Source of the DNA: Marinobacter salarius
GTDB taxonomy: Bacteria > Pseudomonadota > Gammaproteobacteria > Pseudomonadales > Oleiphilaceae
Assembly (NCBI RefSeq): GCF_032922745.1
Contig: NZ_CP136693.1
Coordinates: forward strand, 1,860,001-1,924,000
Reading direction: 5' to 3'
Length of the DNA: 64,000 nucleotides
The notes beneath the pieces are model-generated. The model worked only from the letters and a program-made list of their open reading frames with translations, ran no database searches and was not told where the DNA came from. This document shows, in pieces, positions 8,186 to 16,614 of the stretch (its first letter is position 1; each line of letters starts with the position of its first letter). The position numbers were made by a program, and so were the translations under genes.

Positions 8186-9633
8186 TGGCCACGCTCCTTC
8201 ATCCGTTCGTGGAGGGTTTTGGGTGCCAGTTTTGGCGCGGTTCGGTATTGCGTCCAGGCGCCAATCTTGCCCGGTTGCAGCTTGCGGAACCGCGCACCCA
8301 AGCTGGTGCCCAGGCGATAGAGGCCTGGTTTGGCGTGCATCCAGCTCCAGCCCTTCCAGATCATGGCTTCCACGCTACTGCGTTTGGCGCCATGGCCACG
8401 AACCTTGGCGGGGTGCAGCTTGTCACCGTCCACGGATTCCTGGCGCAGCCGCACCAGCAGGTCCGGAATCGGAATCTTCACCGGGCAGACTTCGCCGCAG
8501 GCGCCACACAGGCTTGAAGCCGTCGGCAGGTGACGGCCCTCATCAAGGCCCACCATATGCGGCATCAGGATTTTACCAATGGGGCCGGGGTAGGTGGTGC
8601 CATAAGTATGGCCGCCCACCCGCGTATACACCGGGCAGTGGTTCATGCAGGCGCCGCAGCGAATGCAGCGCAGGGTGTCCAGCAGCTCGTCGTCCTGATA
8701 GATGGTGGAGCGGCCATTGTCCACCAGCACCACGTGAACCTCTTCCGGGCCGTCCATCTCGTTGGCCTTGCGGGGGCCGGAAATCATGTTGAAGTAGGTG
8801 GTAATGTGCTGGCCGGTGGCGGAACGGGTCAATAGCGCCAGCAGGGCAGTCACGTCTTCCAGGTTGGGCACCACCTTCTCGATGCCGGTCACGGCAATGT
8901 GGCAGGGCGGTACGGTGGTGGTCATACGGCCATTGCCTTCGTTTTCCACCAGGCACAGGGTGCCGGTTTCGGCCACGGCGAAGTTAACGCCGGAAATGCC
9001 CACGTCGGCATTACGGAATTTTTCCCGCAACTGGAGTCGGGCGTTCGCGGTCAGGTATTCCACGTCGTTGGAAAGGTCGGTGCCGGTTTTGTCGTGCAGC
9101 AGTTGGGAGATCTCGCCGGTGTTCTTGTGAATCGCCGGCATGATGATGTGCGAGGGCGTTTCTTCCGCCAGTTGCACGATGTACTCGCCAAGGTCCGACT
9201 CCAGCGCCTCGATGCCCTGTTCCTCAAGGTAATGGTTCAGCTCCATTTCCTCAGAGACCATGGACTTGCCCTTGATCGCCGTCTTGGCGTCCCGCGCCAC
9301 GCAGATATCGCGTACGATACGGCAGGCTTCATCACCGTCGGTGGCCCAATGCACAGTAATGCCGTTCTCGGTCAGCTTCTGTTCCAGTTGCTCCAGCAAA
9401 TCCGGCAGGCTGGCCAGGGCCCGCATGCGAATGTTGGCGCCCAAGTCCCGAAGGGTTTCCAGGTCCCAACCTTCAAAGGCGGACTTGCGCTTGGTCATCA
9501 GGCCGTCCATCGCCTTGCGGAAGTTCTGGCGAACCTGCGGGTTGTGGATGGCCGCCCGGGCGCGCGGGTGGAACTCTTTCACATCGATGTGGTGGGCGGA
9601 ATGGTGTGAAGAGCCGTGTGTTGTCTCGCTCAT
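8182..9633 (-). CDS. lutB: Lactate utilisation iron-sulfur protein B
   Basis: This 483-residue protein combines a LUD domain in its N-terminal two-thirds with two [4Fe-4S] motifs, CIRCGACMNHCPVY and CGACGEVCPVKIPIP, and a C-terminal DUF3390-like tail. It is the electron-transferring subunit of the LutABC complex. Length and domain order match the family. The gene overlaps lutA and lutC by four bases each, implying translational coupling. A histidine-rich N-terminus (about residues 8-15) is a minor oddity. Confidence 0.95.
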   Translation of the reverse strand: MSETTHGSSHHSAHHIDVKEFHPRARAAIHNPQVRQNFRKAMDGLMTKRKSAFEGWDLETLRDLGANIRMRALASLPDLLEQLEQKLTENGITVHWATDGDEACRIVRDICVARDAKTAIKGKSMVSEEMELNHYLEEQGIEALESDLGEYIVQLAEETPSHIIMPAIHKNTGEISQLLHDKTGTDLSNDVEYLTANARLQLREKFRNADVGISGVNFAVAETGTLCLVENEGNGRMTTTVPPCHIAVTGIEKVVPNLEDVTALLALLTRSATGQHITTYFNMISGPRKANEMDGPEEVHVVLVDNGRSTIYQDDELLDTLRCIRCGACMNHCPVYTRVGGHTYGTTYPGPIGKILMPHMVGLDEGRHLPTASSLCGACGEVCPVKIPIPDLLVRLRQESVDGDKLHPAKVRGHGAKRSSVEAMIWKGWSWMHAKPGLYRLGTSLGARFRKLQPGKIGAWTQYRTAPKLAPKTLHERMKERGQ

Positions 9634-10406
9634 GACTGTTCACCTCCACTGCTGGTGCGTTCCCAGAGGAAACTCAGAATGTGCTGGCCGGTCACCGGCT
9701 TCTGGTTTTTCTCAGCGTACCCGGCGATGTTCATCAAACATCCGCAGTCCGTGGTGACAAACTCTTTGGCGCCGGTGTCCACCAGGGTGTCCACTTTCTC
9801 GCTGACCATGGCCCCGGAAATTTCCGGATGGCGCACCGCGAAGGTACCGCCAAAGCCGCAGCATTCCTCGGCTCGAACCTGTTCTACCAGGTTGACGTTT
9901 TTCAGTTGCCCCAGCAGTTTGGGGCCGACTTCCGCCACACCCATTTCACGGCGGGCGGAGCAGGAGGTGTGCATGGCTACGGTGGTGGGCTCACCCAGGT
10001 CGTCCAGTTTGATGTGGCACACGTTCACCAGAAAGTCCGTCAGTTCCCATACCCGCCCGGCAATTTCAGCGGCCGCGACTTCATCGGAGGTGTCCTTGAA
10101 CAGCGCCGGGTAATGCTTGCGCATCATGCCGCCACAGGAACCGGAGGGCACCACGATCGGCCAGTCTTCCGGAAACAGCCCGAGTTGGGCGCGGGCGACT
10201 GCGCGGGCTTCGTCGTGATAGCCGGAGGTGTAGGCAGGCTGGCCACAGCAGGTCTGGTCTTCAGGGTAGATGACCTGAATGCCTTCGCGCTCCAGCAACT
10301 GGATGCCGGCCATGCCCGCATCGGGATAGAACATGTCGACCAGGCAGGTGCCGTAGAAATAGACTTTGGAAGGTTTGGCCGGGTAAACCTTGATGGGATC
10401 AACCAT
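9630..10406 (-). CDS. lutA: Lactate utilisation protein A (CCG-domain)
   Basis: The 258-residue protein carries two cysteine-rich CCG domains ('CCGQPAYTSG' and 'CCGFGGTFAVRHPE'), the signature of the LutA/LldE subunit, which binds iron-sulfur clusters and pairs with LutB. I chose the ATG at 10406 (MVDPIKVYPAKPSKVYFYG) rather than an in-frame TTG at 10448, because the latter lies inside the probable operator. It is the first gene of the minus-strand lutABC-EamA operon. No lactate permease is adjacent. Confidence 0.93.
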   Translation of the reverse strand: MVDPIKVYPAKPSKVYFYGTCLVDMFYPDAGMAGIQLLEREGIQVIYPEDQTCCGQPAYTSGYHDEARAVARAQLGLFPEDWPIVVPSGSCGGMMRKHYPALFKDTSDEVAAAEIAGRVWELTDFLVNVCHIKLDDLGEPTTVAMHTSCSARREMGVAEVGPKLLGQLKNVNLVEQVRAEECCGFGGTFAVRHPEISGAMVSEKVDTLVDTGAKEFVTTDCGCLMNIAGYAEKNQKPVTGQHILSFLWERTSSGGEQS

Positions 10407-10425
10407 AGTGCCGTCGCTCGCGATT

Positions 10426-10452
10426 ATTATTGTCTCTCTGAACCACAATAAT
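10426..10452 (-). promoter_or_regulatory. Inverted-repeat operator and promoter region of the lut operon
   Basis: ATTATTGT (10426-10433) and ACAATAAT (10445-10452) are perfect 8-bp inverted repeats separated by 11 bases, 20-46 bases before lutA. TATTAT sequences within could serve as the -10. The layout suggests a dimeric repressor, such as a GntR-type lactate regulator, but none is adjacent; the GntR gene at 115-780 is the only one in the window. Confidence 0.5.
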
Positions 10453-10574
10453 AGGGCGATGCCCTGGCGGTTGCCAGACGACTTTATGGGGAGTCTGTGT
10501 GCTCGGAAAACGGATGGGATGATAGCGCGTGGCTTGGAAGAGGGCAGCGGCAGCCGGCCACTGCCCGGATAGCG

Positions 10575-10844
10575 TTATTCGACCGTCAGGCGCTCGGCGT
10601 TCTTTTCAACCGTGCGCTCGCCAATGCCCTTGACGTTGGTCAGGTCGTTGCTGGACTGGAAAGGACCGTTGGCATCGCGATAGGCCACGATGGCTTCGGC
10701 CTTGCTCTGCCCGATGCCGTTGAGGGCGGCCAGGGTTTCGATGTCGGCGGTGTTGATGTTGATGGTGGCGGGTTCAGCGTGGGCGAAACCGGTGAACAGG
10801 CTGAACAGAAGGACCATCATGGCGATAAAGGGGGTGCGTTTCAT
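10575..10844 (-). CDS. ComEA-like helix-hairpin-helix protein
   Basis: An 89-residue exported protein with a signal peptide (residues 1-22, ending 'GFAHA') and a ComEA-type helix-hairpin-helix domain ('ININTADIETLAALNGIG', then 'IVAYRDANGPF' and 'VKGIGERTVEKN'). Such proteins bind double-stranded DNA without sequence specificity, in competence or in less defined periplasmic roles. I chose the ATG at 10844, with AGGAG 10 bases upstream; it gives a clean signal peptide. A stem (TTTTACGT...ACGTAAAA, 10870-10903) lies in its leader. It lies directly downstream of the candidate regulatory RNA on the same strand. Confidence 0.88.
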   Translation of the reverse strand: MKRTPFIAMMVLLFSLFTGFAHAEPATININTADIETLAALNGIGQSKAEAIVAYRDANGPFQSSNDLTNVKGIGERTVEKNAERLTVE

Positions 10845-10934
10845 GCTTGCGTTGCTCCTGAGAGTGATTTTACGTGTCTGATTATTCGTCAGGACGTAAA
10901 AGCGGCGGAGCTGGTTGAATAGAAAAGACGGTAA

Positions 10935-11145
10935 CCGGCGGGATGGGGAAGTGCACGGACAGGAACACATTCCCTATGCTCCTGAGCCCGTGGCTGACCC
11001 CATGCCTGATCCTTCAGGCTGCGCAACATCCTGTGCGCATCTTCCCTGTTGTTCGTCCCTGCAGCCCTGATTCCCTGGGCAACTCCTGATCCCTGGAGTT
11101 ATCTTCCCTGAGCCAGCTTTCCCTGCCAGCTTCTCATCCTTGACG
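10935..11145 (-). ncRNA. Candidate CsrB/RsmZ-type regulatory RNA
   Basis: Read on the minus strand, this intergenic stretch carries seven AGGGA and five AGGA motifs in about 200 bases, several in CAGGGA or CAGGAT form, separated by short stem-prone sequences. That is the hallmark of RNAs that sequester the CsrA/RsmA translational regulator. A -10-like TAGAAT (forward 11152-11157) puts the start near 11145, and a GacA-like box lies about 65 bases further upstream (11201-11218). The 3' end is unclear: GGGAA(U)GUG/CACUUCCC can pair near 10940-10965, but no strong terminator follows, so the low-coordinate boundary is approximate. No open reading frame is credible here. Confidence 0.68.
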
Positions 11146-11200
11146 TTGACCATTCTACATGGGAGCTATTCTCAAGAAATCGGACATTCGCTCCCTTATC

Positions 11201-11218
11201 TGTGCGATATCTCTTACA
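11201..11218. promoter_or_regulatory. GacA/UvrY-like response-regulator box
   Basis: The 18-base TGTGCGATATCTCTTACA (minus strand TGTAAG-N6-CGCACA) resembles the GacA/UvrY inverted repeat TGTAAG-N6-CTTACA that activates csrB/rsmZ genes. Its centre lies about 65 bases upstream of the predicted start of the candidate RNA, as expected for an activator site. Confidence 0.6.
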
Positions 11219-11573
11219 GATTTGTAATCAAACGGACAGGTGGAAATTGAACGTATGTTCATGCATTTTCTGGATTTTCCCGTTTACAGCTCCGGTGCAC
11301 GATTAAGGGTCTGGAGCACCAGAGTTGACCATTCTGTTGCCCCATTTTTTGACAATAACCGGAGGCCAGTTGGCATCAGAATAAAAACAATATTTAAAAC
11401 AACAGGTTATTTTTTAAGTTCATAGAATTGCAGGTTTGTGGGTTTGTCGCATCGTAATAGTGCGCTTAGCGGAGTGGCGATTCATCGTGGTGCATTACTG
11501 CTGGTTCGAAAGCCCGGTAAGTGGTTATCAAATGTCATTTAACTGACTGAAAAATAAGGCGTGTTTTTCATTC
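11219..11573. other. Gene-free leader region upstream of urtA
   Basis: No convincing gene is seen in these 355 bases, which are AT-rich in the middle. GGTGCA/TGGTGCA half-sites of the kind bound by NtrC occur (near 11296 and 11490), but no full palindrome. A 61-codon open frame at 11240-11425 lacks a ribosome site and recognisable content. Confidence 0.4.
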
Positions 11574-11589
11574 TGGAACAGCTGATGCA
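11574..11589 (+). promoter_or_regulatory. Sigma-54-like promoter of the urea transport operon
   Basis: TGGAAC-N5-ATGCA keeps the obligatory GG (11575-11576) and GC (11587-11588) at the spacing of -24/-12 promoters, 58 bases before the urtA start. Urea transport genes are commonly under nitrogen control (NtrC and sigma-54), which fits this site. Confidence 0.55.
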
Positions 11590-11646
11590 GAGGTGTTGGT
11601 GCATTTTGGGGCAATAACACCAATCAATCCGAAAAGGATGCACAAC

Positions 11647-12957
11647 ATGACGATTAGAAAACACGTGAAACTGGGCCTGTCAGCACTGGCTCTCTCAATG
11701 TCTCTTAACGCAGCGGCCGCCGAAGATCCCATCAAGGTCGGCATCCTCCACTCCCTGTCGGGCACCATGGCCATCAGTGAAACCGTGCTGAAAGACACCG
11801 TCGAAATGCTCATCGCCAAGCAGAACGCCGAAGGTGGTGTTCTGGGCCGTGAACTGGAAGCGGTCGTGGTTGACCCTGCCTCCAACTGGCCGCTGTTCGC
11901 CGAAAAGGCTCGTGAGCTTCTGGCTCAGGAAAAAGTGGACGTGATTTTCGGTAACTGGACGTCCGTATCCCGTAAATCCGTATTGCCGGTGGTTGAAGAA
12001 CTCAACGGCCTGCTGTTCTACCCGGTTCAGTACGAAGGTGAAGAATCTTCCGAGAACGTTTTCTATACCGGTGCCGCTCCCAACCAGCAGGCCATTCCTG
12101 CGGTGGATTACCTGATGAACAACATCGGTGTTGAACGCTGGGTGCTGGCCGGTACCGACTACGTGTACCCGCGCACCACAAACAAAATCCTTGAGACCTA
12201 CCTGATGGACCAGGGCGTGGCCAAGGAAGACATCATGATCAACTACACGCCTTTCGGTCACTCCGACTGGCAGAACATCGTGTCTGACATCAAGCGCTTC
12301 GGCTCCGCTGGCAAGAAGACCGCCGTGGTCTCCACCATCAACGGCGACGCCAACGTACCGTTCTACCGTGAACTGGGTAACCAGGGCATCTCCGCTTCCG
12401 ATATCCCGGTAGTGGCGTTCTCCGTGGGTGAGCAGGAGCTTTCCGGTATCGACACCGGCCCGCTGGTTGGCCACCTGGCGGCCTGGAACTACTTCATGAG
12501 TGTGGACAGCGATGCCAACTACGACTTCATCGACCAGTGGATCGAGCACACCGGCAACGAAGAAGCCGTCACCAACGACCCGATGGAAGCCCATTACATC
12601 GGCTTCAACATGTACATCGAAGCGGTGAAGAAAGCCGGCACCACCGACGTGGATGCGGTCAAAGACGCCATCGTCGGCGTGAGCGTACCGAACCTCACCG
12701 GCGGCTACGCCACCATGATGCCCAACCACCACATCACCAAGCCGGTACTGATCGGTGAAATCCAGGACAACGGCCAGTTCTCCGTGGTCTGGGAAACCCC
12801 GTCTACCGTGGCTGGCGATGCCTGGTCTGACTTCCTGCCGGGTTCCCGTGACCTGATTGCCGACTGGCGCAAGCCGATGTTCTGCGGAAGCTTCAACACC
12901 GCAACCGGCAAGTGCGGCGCTTCTGCCGGAGAAATGGCGGCTGAAGAAGCCGAATAA
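11647..12957 (+). CDS. urtA: Urea ABC transporter substrate-binding protein
   Basis: The 436-residue periplasmic protein has a signal peptide (residues 1-24, ending 'NAAAAED') and the type I periplasmic-binding fold of the amide/urea group ('IKVGILHSLSGTMAISE', 'VDVIFGNWTSVSRKSVLPV', 'LFYPVQYEGEESS'). It captures urea for the UrtBCDE ABC importer. The ATG at 11647 has AAGGA about 10 bases upstream. It heads an uninterrupted run with the other urt genes and urease, so imported urea is hydrolysed by neighbouring gene products. Confidence 0.96.
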   Translation: MTIRKHVKLGLSALALSMSLNAAAAEDPIKVGILHSLSGTMAISETVLKDTVEMLIAKQNAEGGVLGRELEAVVVDPASNWPLFAEKARELLAQEKVDVIFGNWTSVSRKSVLPVVEELNGLLFYPVQYEGEESSENVFYTGAAPNQQAIPAVDYLMNNIGVERWVLAGTDYVYPRTTNKILETYLMDQGVAKEDIMINYTPFGHSDWQNIVSDIKRFGSAGKKTAVVSTINGDANVPFYRELGNQGISASDIPVVAFSVGEQELSGIDTGPLVGHLAAWNYFMSVDSDANYDFIDQWIEHTGNEEAVTNDPMEAHYIGFNMYIEAVKKAGTTDVDAVKDAIVGVSVPNLTGGYATMMPNHHITKPVLIGEIQDNGQFSVVWETPSTVAGDAWSDFLPGSRDLIADWRKPMFCGSFNTATGKCGASAGEMAAEEAE

Positions 12958-13054
12958 GGCATAGCAGCCAACAGCGCAATACAGACAACCGGGAGCGGCG
13001 ATGCTGCCCCGGTTGTCGCCCCCGCAACTCGCTTTCAACCGACAGGACACCATC

Positions 13055-14653
13055 ATGAGCATCCTTCGATCGCTCACATTGCTGCTTATCGCCCTGGTTT
13101 CCGTGCTCTCGCTTCCGGCCTCCGCCCAGGAAGACGACCCCGGAACGGCCTTGCTGAATAACCTTGCAGAAGCGCCCGCCAGCCGCGTTGAAGAGGCCAT
13201 CAATGCCATCGTCAGCAGCGGTGATGAAAGAGCCAGGGGCTGGCTCGAAGCTTATGGCAACAACCGCCTGAGCCGGATAGACGACACCGGTCAGGTCGTG
13301 ATCGTACTGAACAACCGGGGCCGGGACTGGGAAATCGCCAACCCGCTGACCGGAGAGAACATGGGCGAAATGTCCCGCCGCGAGCTGGACCGGATCGCCA
13401 TCAATAACCGGATACGGGGCCAGCTTGAGGGCATTCTTGCCATGCTGGACCTGAACGCCGCAGACCCTGATGTGCGTGAAGCCTCCGCACAGGACATGAT
13501 GGGCAAAGTGGACGCTTCCCTGGTCGAGCCGCTGGAAGCTCAACTGGAGCGGGAAGAGAACGCCTCGGTGCGCAACCGCATCGAAGAGGCACTGGCCATT
13601 TACAGAGTAGGTGAGGGTAATCTTGAGGCCGTGGACGTGCTCGCCGGCAGTCTTCACCCCCGAGCCCGAGCTGCCCTGAACGAAGCCGTGCGCAGCGATA
13701 ATCCGGCCCTGGCCGACAAGGCCGAGCAGGCCCTGGCTTCGATCGAACAGAAACTGAAACTCAACCGCGCCGCCGAAACCCTCTATTTCGGCCTCAGCCT
13801 GGGTTCCGTGCTGGTACTGGCCGCCATCGGCCTGGCCATCACCTTCGGCGTGATGGGCGTGATCAACATGGCCCACGGCGAACTGATCATGCTGGGTGCC
13901 TACACCACCTGGGGCATGCAGCAACTGTTGCCGGGCCAGCCGGGCCTGGCGCTGATCCTCTCGATTCCCGCCGGTTTCCTGGTGGCGGCCACTGCCGGCA
14001 TCATCATCGAACGCAGCGTGATCCAGTTCCTCAAGGGTCGCCCGCTGGAAACGCTGCTGGCCACCTTTGGTATCAGCCTCATCCTGCAGCAACTGGTGCG
14101 TACCGTGATCTCGCCCCAGAACCGCACCGTGGTGACACCGGAGTGGATGAGCGGCTCGCTGGTGATCAACGACGCGCTCTCCCTCACTCTTAATCGACTG
14201 TACGTACTGGCGTTCGCGCTGATCGTCTTTGCCGCGCTGATGATGATCATGCGCAAAACCCGCCTCGGCCTGGAAGTGCGGGCCGTCACCCAGAACCGCG
14301 CCATGGCACGCTCCATGGGCATTCGCGCGACACGGGTCGACATTATGACCTTTGCCCTGGGCTCCGGCGTCGCCGGCCTGGCCGGTGTGGCGCTGTCCCA
14401 GCTCACCAACGTGGGCCCCAACCTGGGCCAGAACTACATCATCGACTCATTCATGGTGGTGGTGTTCGGTGGCGTGGGCAATCTGTGGGGCACGCTCATC
14501 GCCGGGTTGTCGCTGGGCACCATCAACCAGTTGCTGGAACCCTGGGCTGGTGCCGTGCTCGCGAAGATCATTGTGCTGGTCTTCATCATCCTGTTCATTC
14601 AAAAACGGCCGAAGGGGCTCTTCCCCCAGAAAGGCCGGGCTGCGGAGGGTTAA
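13055..14653 (+). CDS. urtB: Urea ABC transporter permease UrtB
   Basis: The 532-residue protein has a signal peptide, an approximately 220-residue helical extracytoplasmic domain that is usual in UrtB, then a LivH-type permease domain with about eight membrane helices. The 'EAxxxG' type coupling loop region is near 'GLEVRAVTQNRAMARSMGI'. It forms one half of the urea channel in the inner membrane. I chose the ATG at 13055, preceded by AGGA, which gives a normal signal peptide. Confidence 0.94.
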   Translation: MSILRSLTLLLIALVSVLSLPASAQEDDPGTALLNNLAEAPASRVEEAINAIVSSGDERARGWLEAYGNNRLSRIDDTGQVVIVLNNRGRDWEIANPLTGENMGEMSRRELDRIAINNRIRGQLEGILAMLDLNAADPDVREASAQDMMGKVDASLVEPLEAQLEREENASVRNRIEEALAIYRVGEGNLEAVDVLAGSLHPRARAALNEAVRSDNPALADKAEQALASIEQKLKLNRAAETLYFGLSLGSVLVLAAIGLAITFGVMGVINMAHGELIMLGAYTTWGMQQLLPGQPGLALILSIPAGFLVAATAGIIIERSVIQFLKGRPLETLLATFGISLILQQLVRTVISPQNRTVVTPEWMSGSLVINDALSLTLNRLYVLAFALIVFAALMMIMRKTRLGLEVRAVTQNRAMARSMGIRATRVDIMTFALGSGVAGLAGVALSQLTNVGPNLGQNYIIDSFMVVVFGGVGNLWGTLIAGLSLGTINQLLEPWAGAVLAKIIVLVFIILFIQKRPKGLFPQKGRAAEG

Positions 14654-14656
14654 GGT

Positions 14657-15793
14657 ATGTGGTTGACTCAACCCTTGCGTGAACGATCCACGCAGATTTT
14701 CCTGGGCGTTCTGTTTGCAGCCCTGGCCATCGTGACTTTCCTTCACGTGGCCATGCCGGAAGACAGCGCCCTGTATGTCAGCGCCTACACCGTGACGCTG
14801 CTGGGCAAATACCTGTGCTACGCCTTGCTCGCGGTGGCTGTGGATCTGGTGTGGGGGTACCTCGGTATCCTCAGCCTGGGCCATGGCGCCTTCTTTGCCA
14901 TCGGCGGCTACGCCATGGGTATGTACCTGATGCGCCAGATCGGCGACCGAGGCACCTACGGCGACCCCATCCTGCCGGACTTCATGGTGTTCCTGAACTG
15001 GCAGGAACTGCCCTGGTACTGGCTCGGGTTCGACATGGCCTGGTTTGCCTTCATCATGGTGCTGCTGGCCCCGGGCCTGCTGGCGCTGGTGTTCGGCTTC
15101 CTCGCCTTCCGTTCGCGGGTCACCGGCGTGTACCTGTCCATCATCACCCAGGCGCTGACCTTCGCGCTGATGCTGGCGTTCTTCCGCAACGAGATGGGCT
15201 TTGGCGGCAACAATGGCCTGACGGACTTCCGCGACATCCTCGGCTTCAACCTGCGTACCGACGCCACCCGTTTGGGGCTGTTCATCGCCACCGGTATCGC
15301 CCTGGCCATTGGCTACGTGATCTGCCGCGGCATCGTTACCAGCAAACTGGGCCGGGTCAGCATCGCCTGCCGCGACGCCGAAGCCCGCGCCCGCTTCCTG
15401 GGCTACCGGGTGGACCGGGTGCAGCTGTTCGTGTTCGTGGTCTCCGCCATGCTGGCGGGTGTGGCGGGCGCCTTGTACGTGCCTCAAGTGGGCATCATCA
15501 ACCCCAGCGAATTCTCACCCCTGTTTTCCATTGAAGTGGTGGTCTGGGTCGCCCTTGGCGGCCGGGCAACCCTCTATGGCGCGGTGATCGGCGCGGTACT
15601 GGTGAACTACGCCAAAACCGTGTTCACCGGCGTGATGCCGGATGCCTGGCTGTTCGCCCTGGGTGGCCTGTTCGTGCTGGTCACCGTGTTCCTGCCCAAG
15701 GGCATCGCCGGCCTGCTGGCCAGCCGCCGCAAGGGCAAACAGGATGAACCAGGCACCCCAGCCGCTCCAACCACCACGGAGGCGACCGCATGA
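14657..15793 (+). CDS. urtC: Urea ABC transporter permease UrtC
   Basis: A 378-residue LivM-type permease with about nine to ten membrane helices and the coupling-loop segment 'ACRDAEARARFLGYRVDRVQ'. It is the second channel subunit of the urea importer. The gene begins three bases after the urtB stop and overlaps urtD by four bases. The C-terminal tail is rich in K, P and T and probably disordered. Confidence 0.94.
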   Translation: MWLTQPLRERSTQIFLGVLFAALAIVTFLHVAMPEDSALYVSAYTVTLLGKYLCYALLAVAVDLVWGYLGILSLGHGAFFAIGGYAMGMYLMRQIGDRGTYGDPILPDFMVFLNWQELPWYWLGFDMAWFAFIMVLLAPGLLALVFGFLAFRSRVTGVYLSIITQALTFALMLAFFRNEMGFGGNNGLTDFRDILGFNLRTDATRLGLFIATGIALAIGYVICRGIVTSKLGRVSIACRDAEARARFLGYRVDRVQLFVFVVSAMLAGVAGALYVPQVGIINPSEFSPLFSIEVVVWVALGGRATLYGAVIGAVLVNYAKTVFTGVMPDAWLFALGGLFVLVTVFLPKGIAGLLASRRKGKQDEPGTPAAPTTTEATA

Positions 15794-16614
15794 GCATTCT
15801 CGAGGAGCTTTCCAACCGCGACCGGGTGTTCGAATTCCTGACCCCGGCGGTCTCCCCCGTGGACACCCGCCACGGGCCCATCCTCTACATGGAAGACGTC
15901 AACGTGAGCTTCGATGGCTTCCGGGCCATCAACAACCTCAACATGACCATCGACGACGGCGAACTGCGTTGCATCATCGGGCCGAACGGTGCGGGCAAAA
16001 CCACCATGATGGACATCATCACCGGTAAAACCGCCCCGGACACCGGTTCGGTCTGGTTCGGCAGCCGTCACAACCTGCTGACCATGAACGAGCCGGAAAT
16101 CGCCACCCTCGGCATCGGCCGCAAGTTCCAGAAGCCCACCGTATTTGAAGCCTTAACGGTGTTCGAAAACCTCGAACTGGCCATGGCCACAGACAAGCGG
16201 GTGATCCCCACTTTGCGGGCCGCCATGAAAGCGGAATTCCGCGAGCGCATCGACGAAGTGCTGGAAACCATCGGCCTGCAGGACTTGCGAAACCAGCTGG
16301 CGGGCATCCTCTCCCACGGTCAGAAGCAGTGGCTGGAAATCGGCATGCTGCTGATGCAGAAGCCGCGCCTGCTGCTGGTGGACGAACCCGTCGCCGGCAT
16401 GACCGAACAAGAAATGGAACGCACCGCCGAACTGCTCACCAGCCTCGCCGGCAAGCAGTCGGTTGTGGTGGTGGAGCACGACATGGGCTTCGTGCGCTCC
16501 ATCGCACGCAAGGTCACCGTATTGCACCAGGGCAGCGTGCTGGCGGAAGGCAGCATGGACCAGGTCTCCAACGACCCGGAAGTGATCAAGGTGTATCTCG
16601 GGGAGGAAGCCTGA
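15790..16614 (+). CDS. urtD: Urea ABC transporter ATP-binding protein UrtD
   Basis: The 274-residue ATPase carries Walker A GPNGAGKT, a signature region ('GILSHGQKQWLEIGMLL' with SHGQ replacing the usual LSGGQ, as is normal in UrtD) and Walker B 'LLLVDEPVAGM'. It powers urea import from the cytoplasmic face together with UrtE. It overlaps urtC by four bases and shares one base with urtE (TGATG). Confidence 0.95.
   Translation: MSILEELSNRDRVFEFLTPAVSPVDTRHGPILYMEDVNVSFDGFRAINNLNMTIDDGELRCIIGPNGAGKTTMMDIITGKTAPDTGSVWFGSRHNLLTMNEPEIATLGIGRKFQKPTVFEALTVFENLELAMATDKRVIPTLRAAMKAEFRERIDEVLETIGLQDLRNQLAGILSHGQKQWLEIGMLLMQKPRLLLVDEPVAGMTEQEMERTAELLTSLAGKQSVVVVEHDMGFVRSIARKVTVLHQGSVLAEGSMDQVSNDPEVIKVYLGEEA

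Noticed and set aside
10870..10903. Intrinsic terminator of the candidate regulatory RNA
   Set aside because: The TTTTACGT/ACGTAAAA stem is followed by A residues on the minus strand, not a T-run.
10980..11140. CRISPR-like or tandem repeat array
   Set aside because: The TCCCTG motifs are short and irregularly spaced, without uniform spacers; the CsrB-type RNA explains them better.
11240..11425. 61-codon gene upstream of urtA
   Set aside because: No ribosome site, no recognisable sequence, and it occupies an AT-rich promoter region.
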